From contig CAMPDV010001718.1 in assembly GCA_946699065.1 (NCBI GenBank), forward strand, positions 32,870 through 96,869: a stretch of 64,000 bases of DNA, in the 5' to 3' direction. Positions within the stretch are counted from its first letter, which is position 1; each line of letters begins with the position of its first letter. Positions 7,147 through 20,514 of this stretch are shown in pieces. The DNA is from Loxodes magnus (Eukaryota; Ciliophora; Karyorelictea; Loxodida; Loxodidae). The notes below the pieces were generated by a model that ran no database searches, had not been told where the DNA came from, and was given only the letters and a program-made list of their open reading frames with translations. The position numbers and the translations under genes were made by a program.

Positions 7147-9640
7147 TTTCATTTTTAAGTTTGGAAGCTTTGATAAGATTATAAAGAGTTAGTTTTAAAA
7201 GTAAAGTGAATAAGAAAAGTAAGAAAAGAAGAGTAATTTAAGTTTTTAGTTATTAAGCTTTGATAAGATTATAAAGAGTAGTTAGTTTTGAAAGTAAAGT
7301 GAAGAAGAAAAGTAAGAAAAGAAGAGTAATTTCATTTTTAAGTTTGGAAGCTTTGATAAGAGTTATAATGAGTAGTTAGTTTTAAAAGTGAAGAAGAAAA
7401 GTAAGAAAAGAAGAGTAATTTCATTTTTAAGTTTGGAAGCTTTGATAAGATTATAAAGAGTAGTTAGTTTTGAAAGTAAAGTGAAGAAGAAAAGTAAGAA
7501 AAGAAGAGTAATTTCATTTTTAAGTTTGGAAGCTTTGATAAGATTATAAAGAGTAGTTAGTTTTGAAAGTAAAGTGAAGAAGAAAAGTAAGAAAAGAAGA
7601 GTAATTTCATTTTTAAGTTTGGAAGCTTTGATAAGATTATAAAGAGTAGTTAGTTTTGAAAGTAAAGTGAAGAAGAAAAGTAAGAAAAGAAGAGTAATTT
7701 CATTTTTAAGTTTGGAAGCTTTGAAAGATTATAAAGAGTAGTTAGTTTTGAAAGTAAAGTGAAGAAGAAAAGTAAGAAAAGAAGAGTAATTTCATTTTTA
7801 AGTTTGGAAGCTTTGATAAGATTATAAAGAGTAGTTAGTTTTGAAAGTGAAGAAGAAAAGTAAGAAAAGAAGAGTAATTTCATTTTTAAGTTTGGAAGCT
7901 TTGATAAGATTGTAGTTATAAAGAAGCTAGTTTTAAAAGTAAGGTGAATAAGAAAAGTAAGAAAAGAAGAGTAATTTCAGTTTTTAAGTTATTAAGCTTT
8001 GATAAGAGTTATAATGAGTAGTTAGATTTAAAAGTGAAGAAGAAAAGTAAGAAAAGAAGAGTAATTTCATTTTTAAGTTTGGAAGCTTTGATAAGATTAT
8101 AAAGAGTAGTTAGTTTTGAAAGTAAAGTGAAGAAGAAAAGTAAGAAAAGAAGAGTAATTTCATTTTTAAGTTTGGAAGCTTTGAAAGATTATAAAGAGTA
8201 GTTAGTTTTGAAAGTAAAGTGAAGAAGAAAAGTAAGAAAAGATTAGTAATTTCATTTTTAAGTTTGGAAGCTTTGATAAGATTATAAAGAGTAGTTAGTT
8301 TTGAAAGTAAAGTGAAGAAGAAAAGTAAGAAAAGAAGAGTAATTTCATTTTTAAGTTTGGAAGCTTTGATAAGATTGTAGTTATAAAGAAGCTAGTTTTA
8401 AAAGTAAGGTGAATAAGAAAAGTAAGAAAAGAAGAGTAATTTCAGTTTTTAAGTTATTAAGCTTTGATAAGAGTTATAATGAGTAGTTAGATTTAAAAGT
8501 GAAGAAGAAAAGTAAGAAAAGAAGAGTAATTTCATTTTTAAGTTTGGAAGCTTTGATAAGATTATAAAGAGTAGTTAGTTTTGAAAGTAAAGTGAAGAAG
8601 AAAAGTAAGAAAAGAAGAGTAATTTCATTTTTAAGTTTGGAAGCTTTGATAAGAGTTATAATGAGTAGTTAGTTTTAAAAGTGAAGAAGAAAAGTAAGAA
8701 AAGAAGAGTAATTTCATTTTTAAGTTTGGAAGCTTTGATAAGATTATAAAGAGTAGTTAGTTTTGAAAGTAAAGTGAAGAAGAAAAGTAAGAAAAGAAGA
8801 GTAATTTCATTTTTTAAGTTATTAAGCTTTGATAAGATTGTAAATAGTAGTTAGTTTAGAAAGTAAAGTGAAGAAGAAAAGTAAGAAAAGAAGAGTAATT
8901 TCATTTTTAAGTTTGGAAGCTTTGATAAGATTATAAAGAGTAGTTAGTTTTGAAAGTAAAGTGAAGAAGAAAAGTAAGAAAAGAAGAGTAATTTCATTTT
9001 TAAGTTTGGAAGCTTTGATAAGATTATAAAGAGTAGTTAGTTTTGAAAGTAAAGTTAAGAAGAAAAGTAAGAAAAGAAGAGTAATTTCATTTTTAAGTTT
9101 GGAAGCTTTGAAAGATTATAAAGAGTAGTTAGTTTTGAAAGTAAAGTGAAGAAGAAAAGTAAGAAAAGAAGAGTAATTTCATTTTTAAGTTTGGAAGCTT
9201 TGATAAGATTATAAAGAGTAGTTAGTTTTGAAAGTAAAGTGAAGAAGAAAAGTAAGAAAAGAAGAGTAATTTCATTTTTAAGTTTGGAAGCTTTGATAAG
9301 ATTGTAGTTATAAAGAAGCTAGTTTTAAAAGTAAGGTGAATAAGAAAAGTAAGAAAAGAAGAGTAATTTCAGTTTTTAAGTTATTAAGCTTTGATAAGAG
9401 TTATAATGAGTAGTTAGATTTAAAAGTGAAGAAGAAAAGTAAGAAAAGAAGAGTTATTTCAGTTTTTAAGTTTGGAAGCTTTGATAAGATTATAAAGAGT
9501 AGTTAGTTTTGAAAGTAAAGTGAAGAAGAAAAGTAAGAAAAGAAGAGTAATTTCATTTTTAAGTTTGGAAGCTTTGATAAGATTATAAAGAGTTAGTTTT
9601 AAAAGTAAAGTGAAGAAGAAAAGTAAGAAAAGATTAGTAA

Positions 9641-10014
9641 TTTAATTTTTTAAGTTATTAAGCTTTGATAAGATTGTAGTTATAAAGAAGCTAGTTTTAA
9701 AAGTAAGGTGAATAAGAAAAGTAAGAAAAGAAGAGTAATTTCAGTTTTTAAGTCTGAAATCTTTGATAAGAGTTATAATGAGTAGTTAGTATTTAAAAGT
9801 GAAGAAGAAAAGTAAGAAAAGAAGATTAATTTCAGTTTTTAAGTTATTAAGCTTTGATAAGATTGTAGTTATAAAGAGTAGTTAGTTTTTAAAGTGAATA
9901 AGAAAAGTAAGAAAAGAAGAGTAATTTCAGTTTTTAAGTTATTAAGCTTTGATAAGAGTTATAATGAGCAGTTAGTTTTTAAAGTGAATAAGAAAAGTAA
10001 GAAAAGAAGAGTAA
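9641..10014 (+). repeat. Cassette V, full form (+2,868)
   Basis: Same four-monomer order as at 6773, with the GTATTT mark at 9789; both ends are offset by 2,868. Confidence 0.9.
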
Positions 10015-10049
10015 TTTCATTTTTAAGTTTGGAAGCTTTGATAAGATTA

Positions 10050-11152
10050 TAAAGAGTTAGTTTTAAAAGTAAAGTGAATAAGAAAAGTAAGAAAAGAAGA
10101 GTAATTTCATTTTTAAGTTTGGAAGCTTTGATAAGATTATAAAGAGTAGTTAGTTTTGAAAGTAAAGTGAAGAAGAAAAGTAAGAAAAGAAGAGTAATTT
10201 CATTTTTAAGTCTGTAAGCTTTGATAAGATTATAAAGAGTAGTTAGTTTTGAAAGTAAAGTGAAGAAGAAAAGTAAGAAAAGAAGAGTAATTTCAGTTTT
10301 TAAGTTATTAAGCTTTGATAAGAGTTATAATGAGTAGTTAGTTTTAAAAGTGAAGAAGAAAAGTAAGAAAAGAAGAGTAATTTCATTTTTAAGTTTGGAA
10401 GCTTTGATAAGATTATAAAGAGTAGTTAGTTTTGAAAGTAAAGTGAAGAAGAAAAGTAAGAAAAGAAGAGTAATTTCATTTTTAAGTTTGGAAGCTTTGA
10501 TAAGATTATAAAGAGTAGTTAGTTTTGAAAGTAAAGTGAAGAAGAAAAGTAAGAAAAGAAGAGTAATTTCATTTTTAAGTTTGGAAGCTTTGATAAGATT
10601 ATAAAGAGTTAGTTTTAAAAGTAAAGTGAATAAGAAAAGTAAGAAAAGAAGAGTAATTTCATTTTTAAGTTTGGAAGCTTTGATAAGATTATAAAGAGTA
10701 GTTAGTTTTGAAAGTAAAGTGAAGAAGAAAAGTAAGAAAAGAAGAGTAATTTCATTTTTAAGTCTGTAAGCTTTGATAAGATTATAAAGAGTAGTTAGTT
10801 TTGAAAGTAAAGTGAAGAAGAAAAGTAAGAAAAGAAGAGTAATTTCAGTTTTTAAGTTATTAAGCTTTGATAAGAGTTATAATGAGTAGTTAGTTTTAAA
10901 AGTGAAGAAGAAAAGTAAGAAAAGAAGAGTAATTTCATTTTTAAGTTTGGAAGCTTTGATAAGATTATAAAGAGTAGTTAGTTTTGAAAGTAAAGTGAAG
11001 AAGAAAAGTAAGAAAAGAAGAGTAATTTCATTTTTAAGTTTGGAAGCTTTGATAAGATTATAAAGAGTAGTTAGTTTTGAAAGTAAAGTGAAGAAGAAAA
11101 GTAAGAAAAGAAGAGTAATTTCATTTTTAAGTTTGGAAGCTTTGATAAGATT
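10050..11152 (+). repeat. 552-bp adjacent tandem duplication
   Basis: A six-monomer block is repeated once in tandem. The GAGTTAG reading at 10054 recurs at 10606, and the TCTGTAAGC unit starting at 10198 recurs at 10750, both 552 bp apart, with the class 2 unit near 10,300 matched near 10,850. The copies follow directly on each other, a simple unequal-exchange product. Confidence 0.82.
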
Positions 11153-12679
11153 ATAAAGAGTAGTTAGTTTTGAAAGTAAAGTGAAGAAGAAAAGTAAGAA
11201 AAGAAGAGTAATTTCATTTTTAAGTTTGGAAGCTTTGAAAGATTATAAAGAGTAGTTAGTTTTGAAAGTAAAGTGAAGAAGAAAAGTAAGAAAAGAAGAG
11301 TAATTTCATTTTTAAGTTTGGAAGCTTTGATAAGATTATAAAGAGTAGTTAGTTTTGAAAGTAAAGTGAAGAAGAAAAGTAAGAAAAGAAGAGTAATTTC
11401 ATTTTTAAGTTTGGAAGCTTTGATAAGATTGTAGTTATAAAGAAGCTAGTTTTAAAAGTAAGGTGAATAAGAAAAGTAAGAAAAGAAGAGTAATTTCAGT
11501 TTTTAAGTTATTAAGCTTTGATAAGAGTTATAATGAGTAGTTAGATTTAAAAGTGAAGAAGAAAAGTAAGAAAAGAAGAGTTATTTCAGTTTTTAAGTTT
11601 GGAAGCTTTGATAAGATTATAAAGAGTAGTTAGTTTTGAAAGTAAAGTGAAGAAGAAAAGTAAGAAAAGAAGAGTAATTTCATTTTTAAGTTTGGAAGCT
11701 TTGATAAGATTATAAAGAGTAGTTAGTTTTGAAAGTAAAGTGAAGAAGAAAAGTAAGAAAAGAAGAGTAATTTCATTTTTAAGTTTGGAAGCTTTGATAA
11801 GATTATAAAGAGTAGTTAGTTTTGAAAGTAAAGTGAAGAAGAAAAGTAAGAAAAGAAGAGTAATTTCATTTTTAAGTTTGGAAGCTTTGATAAGATTATA
11901 AAGAGTTAGTTTTAAAAGTAAAGTGAAGAAGAAAAGTAAGAAAAGAAGAGTAATTTCATTTTTTAAGTTATTAAGCTTTGATAAGATTGTAAATAGTAGT
12001 TAGTTTAGAAAGTAAAGTGAAGAAGAAAAGTAAGAAAAGAAGAGTAATTTCATTTTTAAGTTTGGAAGCTTTGATAAGATTATAAAGAGTAGTTAGTTTT
12101 GAAAGTAAAGTGAAGAAGAAAAGAAGAGTAATTTCATTTTTAAGTTTGGAAGCTTTGATAAGATTATAAAGAGTAGTTAGTTTTAAAGTAAAGTGAAGAA
12201 GAAAAGTAAGAAAAGAAGAGTAATTTCATTTTTAAGTTTGGAAGCTTTGATAAGATTATAAAGAGTAGTTAGTTTTGAAAGTAAAGTGAAGAAGAAAAGA
12301 AGAGTAATTTCATTTTTAAGTTTGGAAGCTTTGATAAGATTATAAAGAGTAGTTAGTTTTGAAAGTAAAGTGAAGAAGAAAAGTAAGAAAAGAAGAGTAA
12401 TTTCATTTTTAAGTTTGGAAGCTTTGATAAGATTATAAAGAGTAGTTAGTTTTGAAAGTAAAGTGAAGAAGAAAAGTAAGAAAAGAAGAGTAATTTCATT
12501 TTTAAGTCTGTAAGCTTTGATAAGATTATAAAGAGTAGTTAGTTTTGAAAGTAAAGTGAAGAAGAAAAGTAAGAAAAGAAGAGTAATTTCATTTTTAAGT
12601 TTGGAAGCTTTGATAAGATTATAAAGAATAGTTAGTTTTGAAAGTAAAGTGAAGAAGAAAAGTAAGAAAAGAAGAGTAA

Positions 12680-12950
12680 TTTCAGTTTTTAAGTCTGAAA
12701 TCTTTGTTAAGATTATAAAGAGTTAGTTTTGAAAATAAAGTGAAGAAGAAAAGTAAGAAAAGAAGAGTAATTTCAGTTTTTAAGTTATTAAGCTTTGATA
12801 AGAGTTATAATGAGTAGTTAGTTTTAAAAGTGAAGAAGAAAAGTAGGAAAAGAAGAGTAATTTCAGTTTTTAAGTTATTAAGCTTTGATAAGAGTTATAA
12901 TGAGTAGTTAGTTTTAAAAGTGAAGAAGAAAAGTAAGAAAAGAAGAGTAA
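12680..12950 (+). repeat. Cassette Q, two class 2 units
   Basis: Same leading unit (GAAATCTTTGTT at 12697), but only two class 2 units follow, one of them with GTAGGAAAAG. Confidence 0.88.
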
Positions 12951-14346
12951 TTTAAGTTTTTAAGTTTGGAAGCTTTGATAAGATTATAAAGAGTAGTTAG
13001 TTTTGAAAGTAAAGTGAAGAAGAAAAGTAAGAAAAGAAGAGTAATTTCATTTTTAAGTTTGGAAGCTTTGATAAGATTGTAGTTATAAAGAAGCTAGTTT
13101 TAAAAGTAAGGTGAATAAGAAAAGTAAGAAAAGAAGAGTAATTTCAGTTTTTAAGTTATTAAGCTTTGATAAGAGTTATAATGAGTAGTTAGATTTAAAA
13201 GTGAAGAAGAAAAGTAAGAAAAGAAGAGTAATTTCATTTTTAAGTTTGGAAGCTTTGATAAGATTATAAAGAGTAGTTAGTTTTGAAAGTAAAGTGAAGA
13301 AGAAAAGTAAGAAAAGAAGAGTAATTTCTTTTTTAAGTTTGGAAGCTTTGATAAGATTATAAAGAGTAGTTAGTTTTGAAAGTAAAGTGAAGAAGAAAAG
13401 TAAGAAAAGAAGAGTAATTTCATTTTTAAGTTTGGAAGCTTTGATAAGATTATAAAGAGTAGTTAGTTTTGAAAGTAAAGTGAAGAAGAAAAGTAAGAAA
13501 AGAAGAGTAATTTCATTTTTTAAGTTATTAAGCTTTGATAAGATTGTAAATAGTAGTTAGTTTAGAAAGTAAAGTGAAGAAGAAAAGTAAGAAAAGAAGA
13601 GTAATTTCATTTTTAAGTTTGGAAGCTTTGATAAGATTATAAAGAGTAGTTAGTTTTGAAAGTAAAGTGAAGAAGAAAAGTAAGAAAAGAAGAGTAATTT
13701 CATTTTTAAGTTTGGAAGCTTTGATAAGATTATAAAGAGTAGTTAGTTTTGAAAGTAAAGTTAAGAAGAAAAGTAAGAAAAGAAGAGTAATTTCATTTTT
13801 AAGTTTGGAAGCTTTGAAAGATTATAAAGAGTAGTTAGTTTTGAAAGTAAAGTGAAGAAGAAAAGTAAGAAAAGAAGAGTAATTTCATTTTTAAGTTTGG
13901 AAGCTTTGATAAGATTATAAAGAGTAGTTAGTTTTGAAAGTAAAGTGAAGAAGAAAAGTAAGAAAAGAAGAGTAATTTCATTTTTAAGTTTGGAAGCTTT
14001 GATAAGATTGTAGTTATAAAGAAGCTAGTTTTAAAAGTAAGGTGAATAAGAAAAGTAAGAAAAGAAGAGTAATTTCAGTTTTTAAGTTATTAAGCTTTGA
14101 TAAGAGTTATAATGAGTAGTTAGATTTAAAAGTGAAGAAGAAAAGTAAGAAAAGAAGAGTTATTTCAGTTTTTAAGTTTGGAAGCTTTGATAAGATTATA
14201 AAGAGTAGTTAGTTTTGAAAGTAAAGTGAAGAAGAAAAGTAAGAAAAGAAGAGTAATTTCATTTTTAAGTTTGGAAGCTTTGATAAGATTATAAAGAGTT
14301 AGTTTTAAAAGTAAAGTGAAGAAGAAAAGTAAGAAAAGATTAGTAA

Positions 14347-14720
14347 TTTAATTTTTTAAGTTATTAAGCTTTGATAAGATTGTAGTTATAAAGAAGCTAG
14401 TTTTAAAAGTAAGGTGAATAAGAAAAGTAAGAAAAGAAGAGTAATTTCAGTTTTTAAGTCTGAAATCTTTGATAAGAGTTATAATGAGTAGTTAGTATTT
14501 AAAAGTGAAGAAGAAAAGTAAGAAAAGAAGATTAATTTCAGTTTTTAAGTTATTAAGCTTTGATAAGATTGTAGTTATAAAGAGTAGTTAGTTTTTAAAG
14601 TGAATAAGAAAAGTAAGAAAAGAAGAGTAATTTCAGTTTTTAAGTTATTAAGCTTTGATAAGAGTTATAATGAGCAGTTAGTTTTTAAAGTGAATAAGAA
14701 AAGTAAGAAAAGAAGAGTAA
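14347..14720 (+). repeat. Cassette V, full form (+4,706)
   Basis: Same four-monomer order, with the GTATTT mark at 14495, 4,706 bp from the previous copy. Confidence 0.9.
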
Positions 14721-16736
14721 TTTCATTTTTAAGTTTGGAAGCTTTGATAAGATTATAAAGAGTTAGTTTTAAAAGTAAAGTGAATAAGAAAAGTAAGAAA
14801 AGAAGAGTAATTTAAGTTTTTAGTTATTAAGCTTTGATAAGATTATAAAGAGTAGTTAGTTTTGAAAGTAAAGTGAAGAAGAAAAGTAAGAAAAGAAGAG
14901 TAATTTCATTTTTAAGTTTGGAAGCTTTGATAAGAGTTATAATGAGTAGTTAGTTTTAAAAGTGAAGAAGAAAAGTAAGAAAAGAAGAGTAATTTCATTT
15001 TTAAGTTTGGAAGCTTTGATAAGATTATAAAGAGTAGTTAGTTTTGAAAGTAAAGTGAAGAAGAAAAGTAAGAAAAGAAGAGTAATTTCATTTTTAAGTT
15101 TGGAAGCTTTGATAAGATTATAAAGAGTAGTTAGTTTTGAAAGTAAAGTGAAGAAGAAAAGTAAGAAAAGAAGAGTAATTTCATTTTTAAGTTTGGAAGC
15201 TTTGATAAGATTATAAAGAGTAGTTAGTTTTGAAAGTAAAGTGAAGAAGAAAAGTAAGAAAAGAAGAGTAATTTCATTTTTAAGTTTGGAAGCTTTGAAA
15301 GATTATAAAGAGTAGTTAGTTTTGAAAGTAAAGTGAAGAAGAAAAGTAAGAAAAGAAGAGTAATTTCATTTTTAAGTTTGGAAGCTTTGATAAGATTATA
15401 AAGAGTAGTTAGTTTTGAAAGTAAAGTGAAGAAGAAAAGTAAGAAAAGAAGAGTAATTTCATTTTTAAGTTTGGAAGCTTTGATAAGATTGTAGTTATAA
15501 AGAAGCTAGTTTTAAAAGTAAGGTGAATAAGAAAAGTAAGAAAAGAAGAGTAATTTCAGTTTTTAAGTTATTAAGCTTTGATAAGAGTTATAATGAGTAG
15601 TTAGATTTAAAAGTGAAGAAGAAAAGTAAGAAAAGAAGAGTTATTTCAGTTTTTAAGTTTGGAAGCTTTGATAAGATTATAAAGAGTAGTTAGTTTTGAA
15701 AGTAAAGTGAAGAAGAAAAGTAAGAAAAGAAGAGTAATTTCATTTTTAAGTTTGGAAGCTTTGATAAGATTATAAAGAGTAGTTAGTTTTGAAAGTAAAG
15801 TGAAGAAGAAAAGTAAGAAAAGAAGAGTAATTTCATTTTTAAGTTTGGAAGCTTTGATAAGATTATAAAGAGTAGTTAGTTTTGAAAGTAAAGTGAAGAA
15901 GAAAAGTAAGAAAAGAAGAGTAATTTCATTTTTAAGTTTGGAAGCTTTGATAAGATTATAAAGAGTTAGTTTTAAAAGTAAAGTGAAGAAGAAAAGTAAG
16001 AAAAGAAGAGTAATTTCATTTTTTAAGTTATTAAGCTTTGATAAGATTGTAAATAGTAGTTAGTTTAGAAAGTAAAGTGAAGAAGAAAAGTAAGAAAAGA
16101 AGAGTAATTTCATTTTTAAGTTTGGAAGCTTTGATAAGATTATAAAGAGTAGTTAGTTTTGAAAGTAAAGTGAAGAAGAAAAGAAGAGTAATTTCATTTT
16201 TAAGTTTGGAAGCTTTGATAAGATTATAAAGAGTAGTTAGTTTTAAAGTAAAGTGAAGAAGAAAAGTAAGAAAAGAAGAGTAATTTCATTTTTAAGTTTG
16301 GAAGCTTTGATAAGATTATAAAGAGTAGTTAGTTTTGAAAGTAAAGTGAAGAAGAAAAGAAGAGTAATTTCATTTTTAAGTTTGGAAGCTTTGATAAGAT
16401 TATAAAGAGTAGTTAGTTTTGAAAGTAAAGTGAAGAAGAAAAGTAAGAAAAGAAGAGTAATTTCATTTTTAAGTTTGGAAGCTTTGATAAGATTATAAAG
16501 AGTAGTTAGTTTTGAAAGTAAAGTGAAGAAGAAAAGTAAGAAAAGAAGAGTAATTTCATTTTTAAGTTTGGAAGCTTTGATAAGATTATAAAGAGTTAGT
16601 TTTAAAAGTAAAGTGAAGAAGAAAAGTAAGAAAAGAAGAGTAATTTCATTTTTAAGTTTGGAAGCTTTGATAAGATTATAAAGAATAGTTAGTTTTGAAA
16701 GTAAAGTGAAGAAGAAAAGTAAGAAAAGAAGAGTAA

Positions 16737-17097
16737 TTTCAGTTTTTAAGTCTGAAATCTTTGTTAAGATTATAAAGAGTTAGTTTTGAAAATAAAGTGA
16801 AGAAGAAAAGTAAGAAAAGAAGAGTAATTTCAGTTTTTAAGTTATTAAGCTTTGATAAGAGTTATAATGAGTAGTTAGTTTTAAAAGTGAAGAAGAAAAG
16901 TAGGAAAAGAAGAGTAATTTCAGTTTTTAAGTTATTAAGCTTTGATAAGAGTTATAATGAGTAGTTAGTTTTAAAAGTGAAGAAGAAAAGTAGGAAAAGA
17001 AGAGTAATTTCAGTTTTTAAGTTATTAAGCTTTGATAAGAGTTATAATGAGTAGTTAGTTTTAAAAGTGAAGAAGAAAAGTAAGAAAAGAAGAGTAA
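16737..17097 (+). repeat. Cassette Q, three class 2 units
   Basis: Leading mark at 16754. Two of the GTAGGAAAAG readings now occur, so this class 2 unit was amplified after the copy at 12680 separated. Confidence 0.88.
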
Positions 17098-18121
17098 TTT
17101 AAGTTTTTAAGTTTGGAAGCTTTGATTAGATTTATAAAGAGTAGTTAGTTTTGAAAGTAAAGTGAAGAAGAAAAGTAAGAAAAGAAGAGTAATTTCATTT
17201 TTAAGTTTGGAAGCTTTGATAAGATTATAAAGAGTAGTTAGTTTTGAAAGTAAAGTGAAGAAGAAAAGTAAGAAAAGAAGAGTAATTTCATTTTTAAGTT
17301 TGGAAGCTTTGATAAGATTATAAAGAGTAGTTAGTTTTGAAAGTAAAGTGAAGAAGAAAAGTAAGAAAAGAAGAGTAATTTCATTTTTAAGTTTGGAAGC
17401 TTTGATAAGATTGTAGTTATAAAGAAGCTAGTTTTAAAAGTAAGGTGAATAAGAAAAGTAAGAAAAGAAGAGTAATTTCAGTTTTTAAGTTATTAAGCTT
17501 TGATAAGAGTTATAATGAGTAGTTAGATTTAAAAGTGAAGAAGAAAAGTAAGAAAAGAAGAGTAATTTCATTTTTAAGTTTGGAAGCTTTGATAAGATTA
17601 TAAAGAGTAGTTAGTTTTGAAAGTAAAGTGAAGAAGAAAAGTAAGAAAAGAAGAGTAATTTCATTTTTAAGTTTGGAAGCTTTGATAAGATTATAAAGAG
17701 TAGTTAGTTTTGAAAGTAAAGTGAAGAAGAAAAGTAAGAAAAGAAGAGTAATTTCTTTTTTAAGTTTGGAAGCTTTGATAAGATTATAAAGAGTAGTTAG
17801 TTTTGAAAGTAAAGTGAAGAAGAAAAGTAAGAAAAGAAGAGTAATTTCATTTTTAAGTTTGGAAGCTTTGATAAGATTATAAAGAGTAGTTATTTTTGAA
17901 AGTAAAGTGAAGAGGAAAAGTAAGAAAAGAAGAGTAATTTCTTTTTTAAGTTTGGAAGCTTTGATAAGATTATAAAGAGTAGTTAGTTTTGAAAGTAAAG
18001 TGAAGAAGAAAAGTAAGAAAAGAAGAGTAATTTCAGTTTTTAAGTTTGGAAGCTTTGATAAGATTATAAAGAGTTAGTTTTAAAAGTAAAGTGAAGAAGA
18101 AAAGTAAGAAAAGATTAGTAA

Positions 18122-18495
18122 TTTAATTTTTTAAGTTATTAAGCTTTGATAAAATTGTAGTTATAAAGAAGCTAGTTTTAAAAGTAAGGTGAATAAGAAA
18201 AGTAAGAAAAGAAGAGTAATTTCAGTTTTTAAGTCTGAAATCTTTGATAAGAGTTATAATGAGTAGTTAGTATTTAAAAGTGAAGAAGAAAAGTAAGAAA
18301 AGAAGATTAATTTCAGTTTTTAAGTTATTAAGCTTTGATAAGATTGTAGTTATAAAGAGTAGTTAGTTTTTAAAGTGAATAAGAAAAGTAAGAAAAGAAG
18401 AGTAATTTCAGTTTTTAAGTTATTAAGCTTTGATAAGAGTTATAATGAGCAGTTAGTTTTTAAAGTGAATAAGAAAAGTAAGAAAAGAAGAGTAA
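18122..18495 (+). repeat. Cassette V, full form (+3,775)
   Basis: Same order, with the mark at 18270. The class 3 unit has a private GATAAAATTG reading near 18,150. Confidence 0.9.
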
Positions 18496-20514
18496 TTTCA
18501 TTTTTAAGTTTGGAAGCTTTGATAAGATTATAAAGAGTTAGTTTTAAAAGTAAAGTGAATAAGAAAAGTAAGAAAAGAAGAGTAATTTAAGTTTTTAGTT
18601 ATTAAGCTTTGATAAGATTATAAAGAGTAGTTAGTTTTGAAAGTAAAGTGAAGAAGAAAAGTAAGAAAAGAAGAGTAATTTCATTTTTAAGTTTGGAAGC
18701 TTTGATAAGAGTTATAATGAGTAGTTAGTTTTAAAAGTGAAGAAGAAAAGTAAGAAAAGAAGAGTAATTTCATTTTTAAGTTTGGAAGCTTTGATAAGAT
18801 TATAAAGAGTAGTTAGTTTTGAAAGTAAAGTGAAGAAGAAAAGTAAGAAAAGAAGAGTAATTTCATTTTTAAGTTTGGAAGCTTTGATAAGATTATAAAG
18901 AGTAGTTAGTTTTGAAAGTAAAGTGAAGAAGAAAAGTAAGAAAAGAAGAGTAATTTCATTTTTAAGTTTGGAAGCTTTGATAAGATTATAAAGAGTAGTT
19001 AGTTTTGAAAGTAAAGTGAAGAAGAAAAGTAAGAAAAGAAGAGTAATTTCATTTTTAAGTTTGGAAGCTTTGAAAGATTATAAAGAGTAGTTAGTTTTGA
19101 AAGTAAAGTGAAGAAGAAAAGTAAGAAAAGAAGAGTAATTTCATTTTTAAGTTTGGAAGCTTTGATAAGATTATAAAGAGTAGTTAGTTTTGAAAGTAAA
19201 GTGAAGAAGAAAAGTAAGAAAAGAAGAGTAATTTCATTTTTAAGTTTGGAAGCTTTGATAAGATTGTAGTTATAAAGAAGCTAGTTTTAAAAGTAAGGTG
19301 AATAAGAAAAGTAAGAAAAGAAGAGTAATTTCAGTTTTTAAGTTATTAAGCTTTGATAAGAGTTATAATGAGTAGTTAGATTTAAAAGTGAAGAAGAAAA
19401 GTAAGAAAAGAAGAGTTATTTCAGTTTTTAAGTTTGGAAGCTTTGATAAGATTATAAAGAGTAGTTAGTTTTGAAAGTAAAGTGAAGAAGAAAAGTAAGA
19501 AAAGAAGAGTAATTTCATTTTTAAGTTTGGAAGCTTTGATAAGATTATAAAGAGTAGTTAGTTTTGAAAGTAAAGTGAAGAAGAAAAGTAAGAAAAGAAG
19601 AGTAATTTCATTTTTAAGTTTGGAAGCTTTGATAAGATTATAAAGAGTAGTTAGTTTTGAAAGTAAAGTGAAGAAGAAAAGTAAGAAAAGAAGAGTAATT
19701 TCATTTTTAAGTTTGGAAGCTTTGATAAGATTATAAAGAGTTAGTTTTAAAAGTAAAGTGAAGAAGAAAAGTAAGAAAAGAAGAGTAATTTCATTTTTTA
19801 AGTTATTAAGCTTTGATAAGATTGTAAATAGTAGTTAGTTTAGAAAGTAAAGTGAAGAAGAAAAGTAAGAAAAGAAGAGTAATTTCATTTTTAAGTTTGG
19901 AAGCTTTGATAAGATTATAAAGAGTAGTTAGTTTTGAAAGTAAAGTGAAGAAGAAAAGAAGAGTAATTTCATTTTTAAGTTTGGAAGCTTTGATAAGATT
20001 ATAAAGAGTAGTTAGTTTTAAAGTAAAGTGAAGAAGAAAAGTAAGAAAAGAAGAGTAATTTCATTTTTAAGTTTGGAAGCTTTGATAAGATTATAAAGAG
20101 TAGTTAGTTTTGAAAGTAAAGTGAAGAAGAAAAGAAGAGTAATTTCATTTTTAAGTTTGGAAGCTTTGATAAGATTATAAAGAGTAGTTAGTTTTGAAAG
20201 TAAAGTGAAGAAGAAAAGTAAGAAAAGAAGAGTAATTTCATTTTTAAGTTTGGAAGCTTTGATAAGATTATAAAGAGTAGTTAGTTTTGAAAGTAAAGTG
20301 AAGAAGAAAAGTAAGAAAAGAAGAGTAATTTCATTTTTAAGTCTGTAAGCTTTGATAAGATTATAAAGAGTAGTTAGTTTTGAAAGTAAAGTGAAGAAGA
20401 AAAGTAAGAAAAGAAGAGTAATTTCATTTTTAAGTTTGGAAGCTTTGATAAGATTATAAAGAATAGTTAGTTTTGAAAGTAAAGTGAAGAAGAAAAGTAA
20501 GAAAAGAAGAGTAA

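Larger units (their letters stand above)
5650..10070 (+). repeat. 2,869-bp spaced duplicate blocks
   Basis: A block at about 5,650-7,200 is repeated at about 8,520-10,070. Markers: the GAGTTATAATG unit at 5783 and 8652 (2,869), GTAAATAG at 5971 and 8840 (2,869), GTATTT at 6921 and 9789 (2,868). The DNA between them is itself patchwork: GTATTT and a downstream GAGTTATAATG unit repeat at +1,758 (5163 to 6921; 5601 to 7359). Block ends are approximate because canonical monomers are alike. Confidence 0.82.
8250..14790 (+). repeat. 4,706-bp spaced duplicate blocks
   Basis: About 8,250-10,080 matches about 12,960-14,790. Markers: GTAAATAG at 8840 and 13546 and GTATTT at 9789 and 14495, both exactly 4,706 apart. 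The class 3 GCTAG at 8391 and 13093 is 4,702 apart; the 4-bp difference is explained by one class 2-like unit in the left copy standing opposite a 93-bp class 1 unit in the right. Past about 10,100 the two copies differ: class 1 follows on the left and an AAGTTTTTAGTTATT unit on the right. Confidence 0.8.
10900..17097 (+). repeat. 4,060-bp spaced duplicate blocks
   Basis: About 10,900-12,950 matches about 14,960-17,010. Markers at exactly 4,060: GCTTTGAAAG at 11232 and 15292, GTAAATAG at 11989 and 16049, and the 84-bp unit ending at 12131 and 16191. GAAATCTTTGTT at 12697 and 16754 is 4,057 apart, because one unit on the right is a 90-bp form. The right copy has one more GTAGGAAAAG class 2 unit than the left, so copy number inside the block changed after duplication. 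Confidence 0.8.

Noticed and set aside
7650-7883. 77-codon - strand reading frame rich in Leu, Phe and Ser, resembling a membrane protein
   Set aside because: It is the reverse complement of three ordinary canonical monomers. The hydrophobic look comes from the pyrimidine-rich strand (TTT, CTT, TCT codons).
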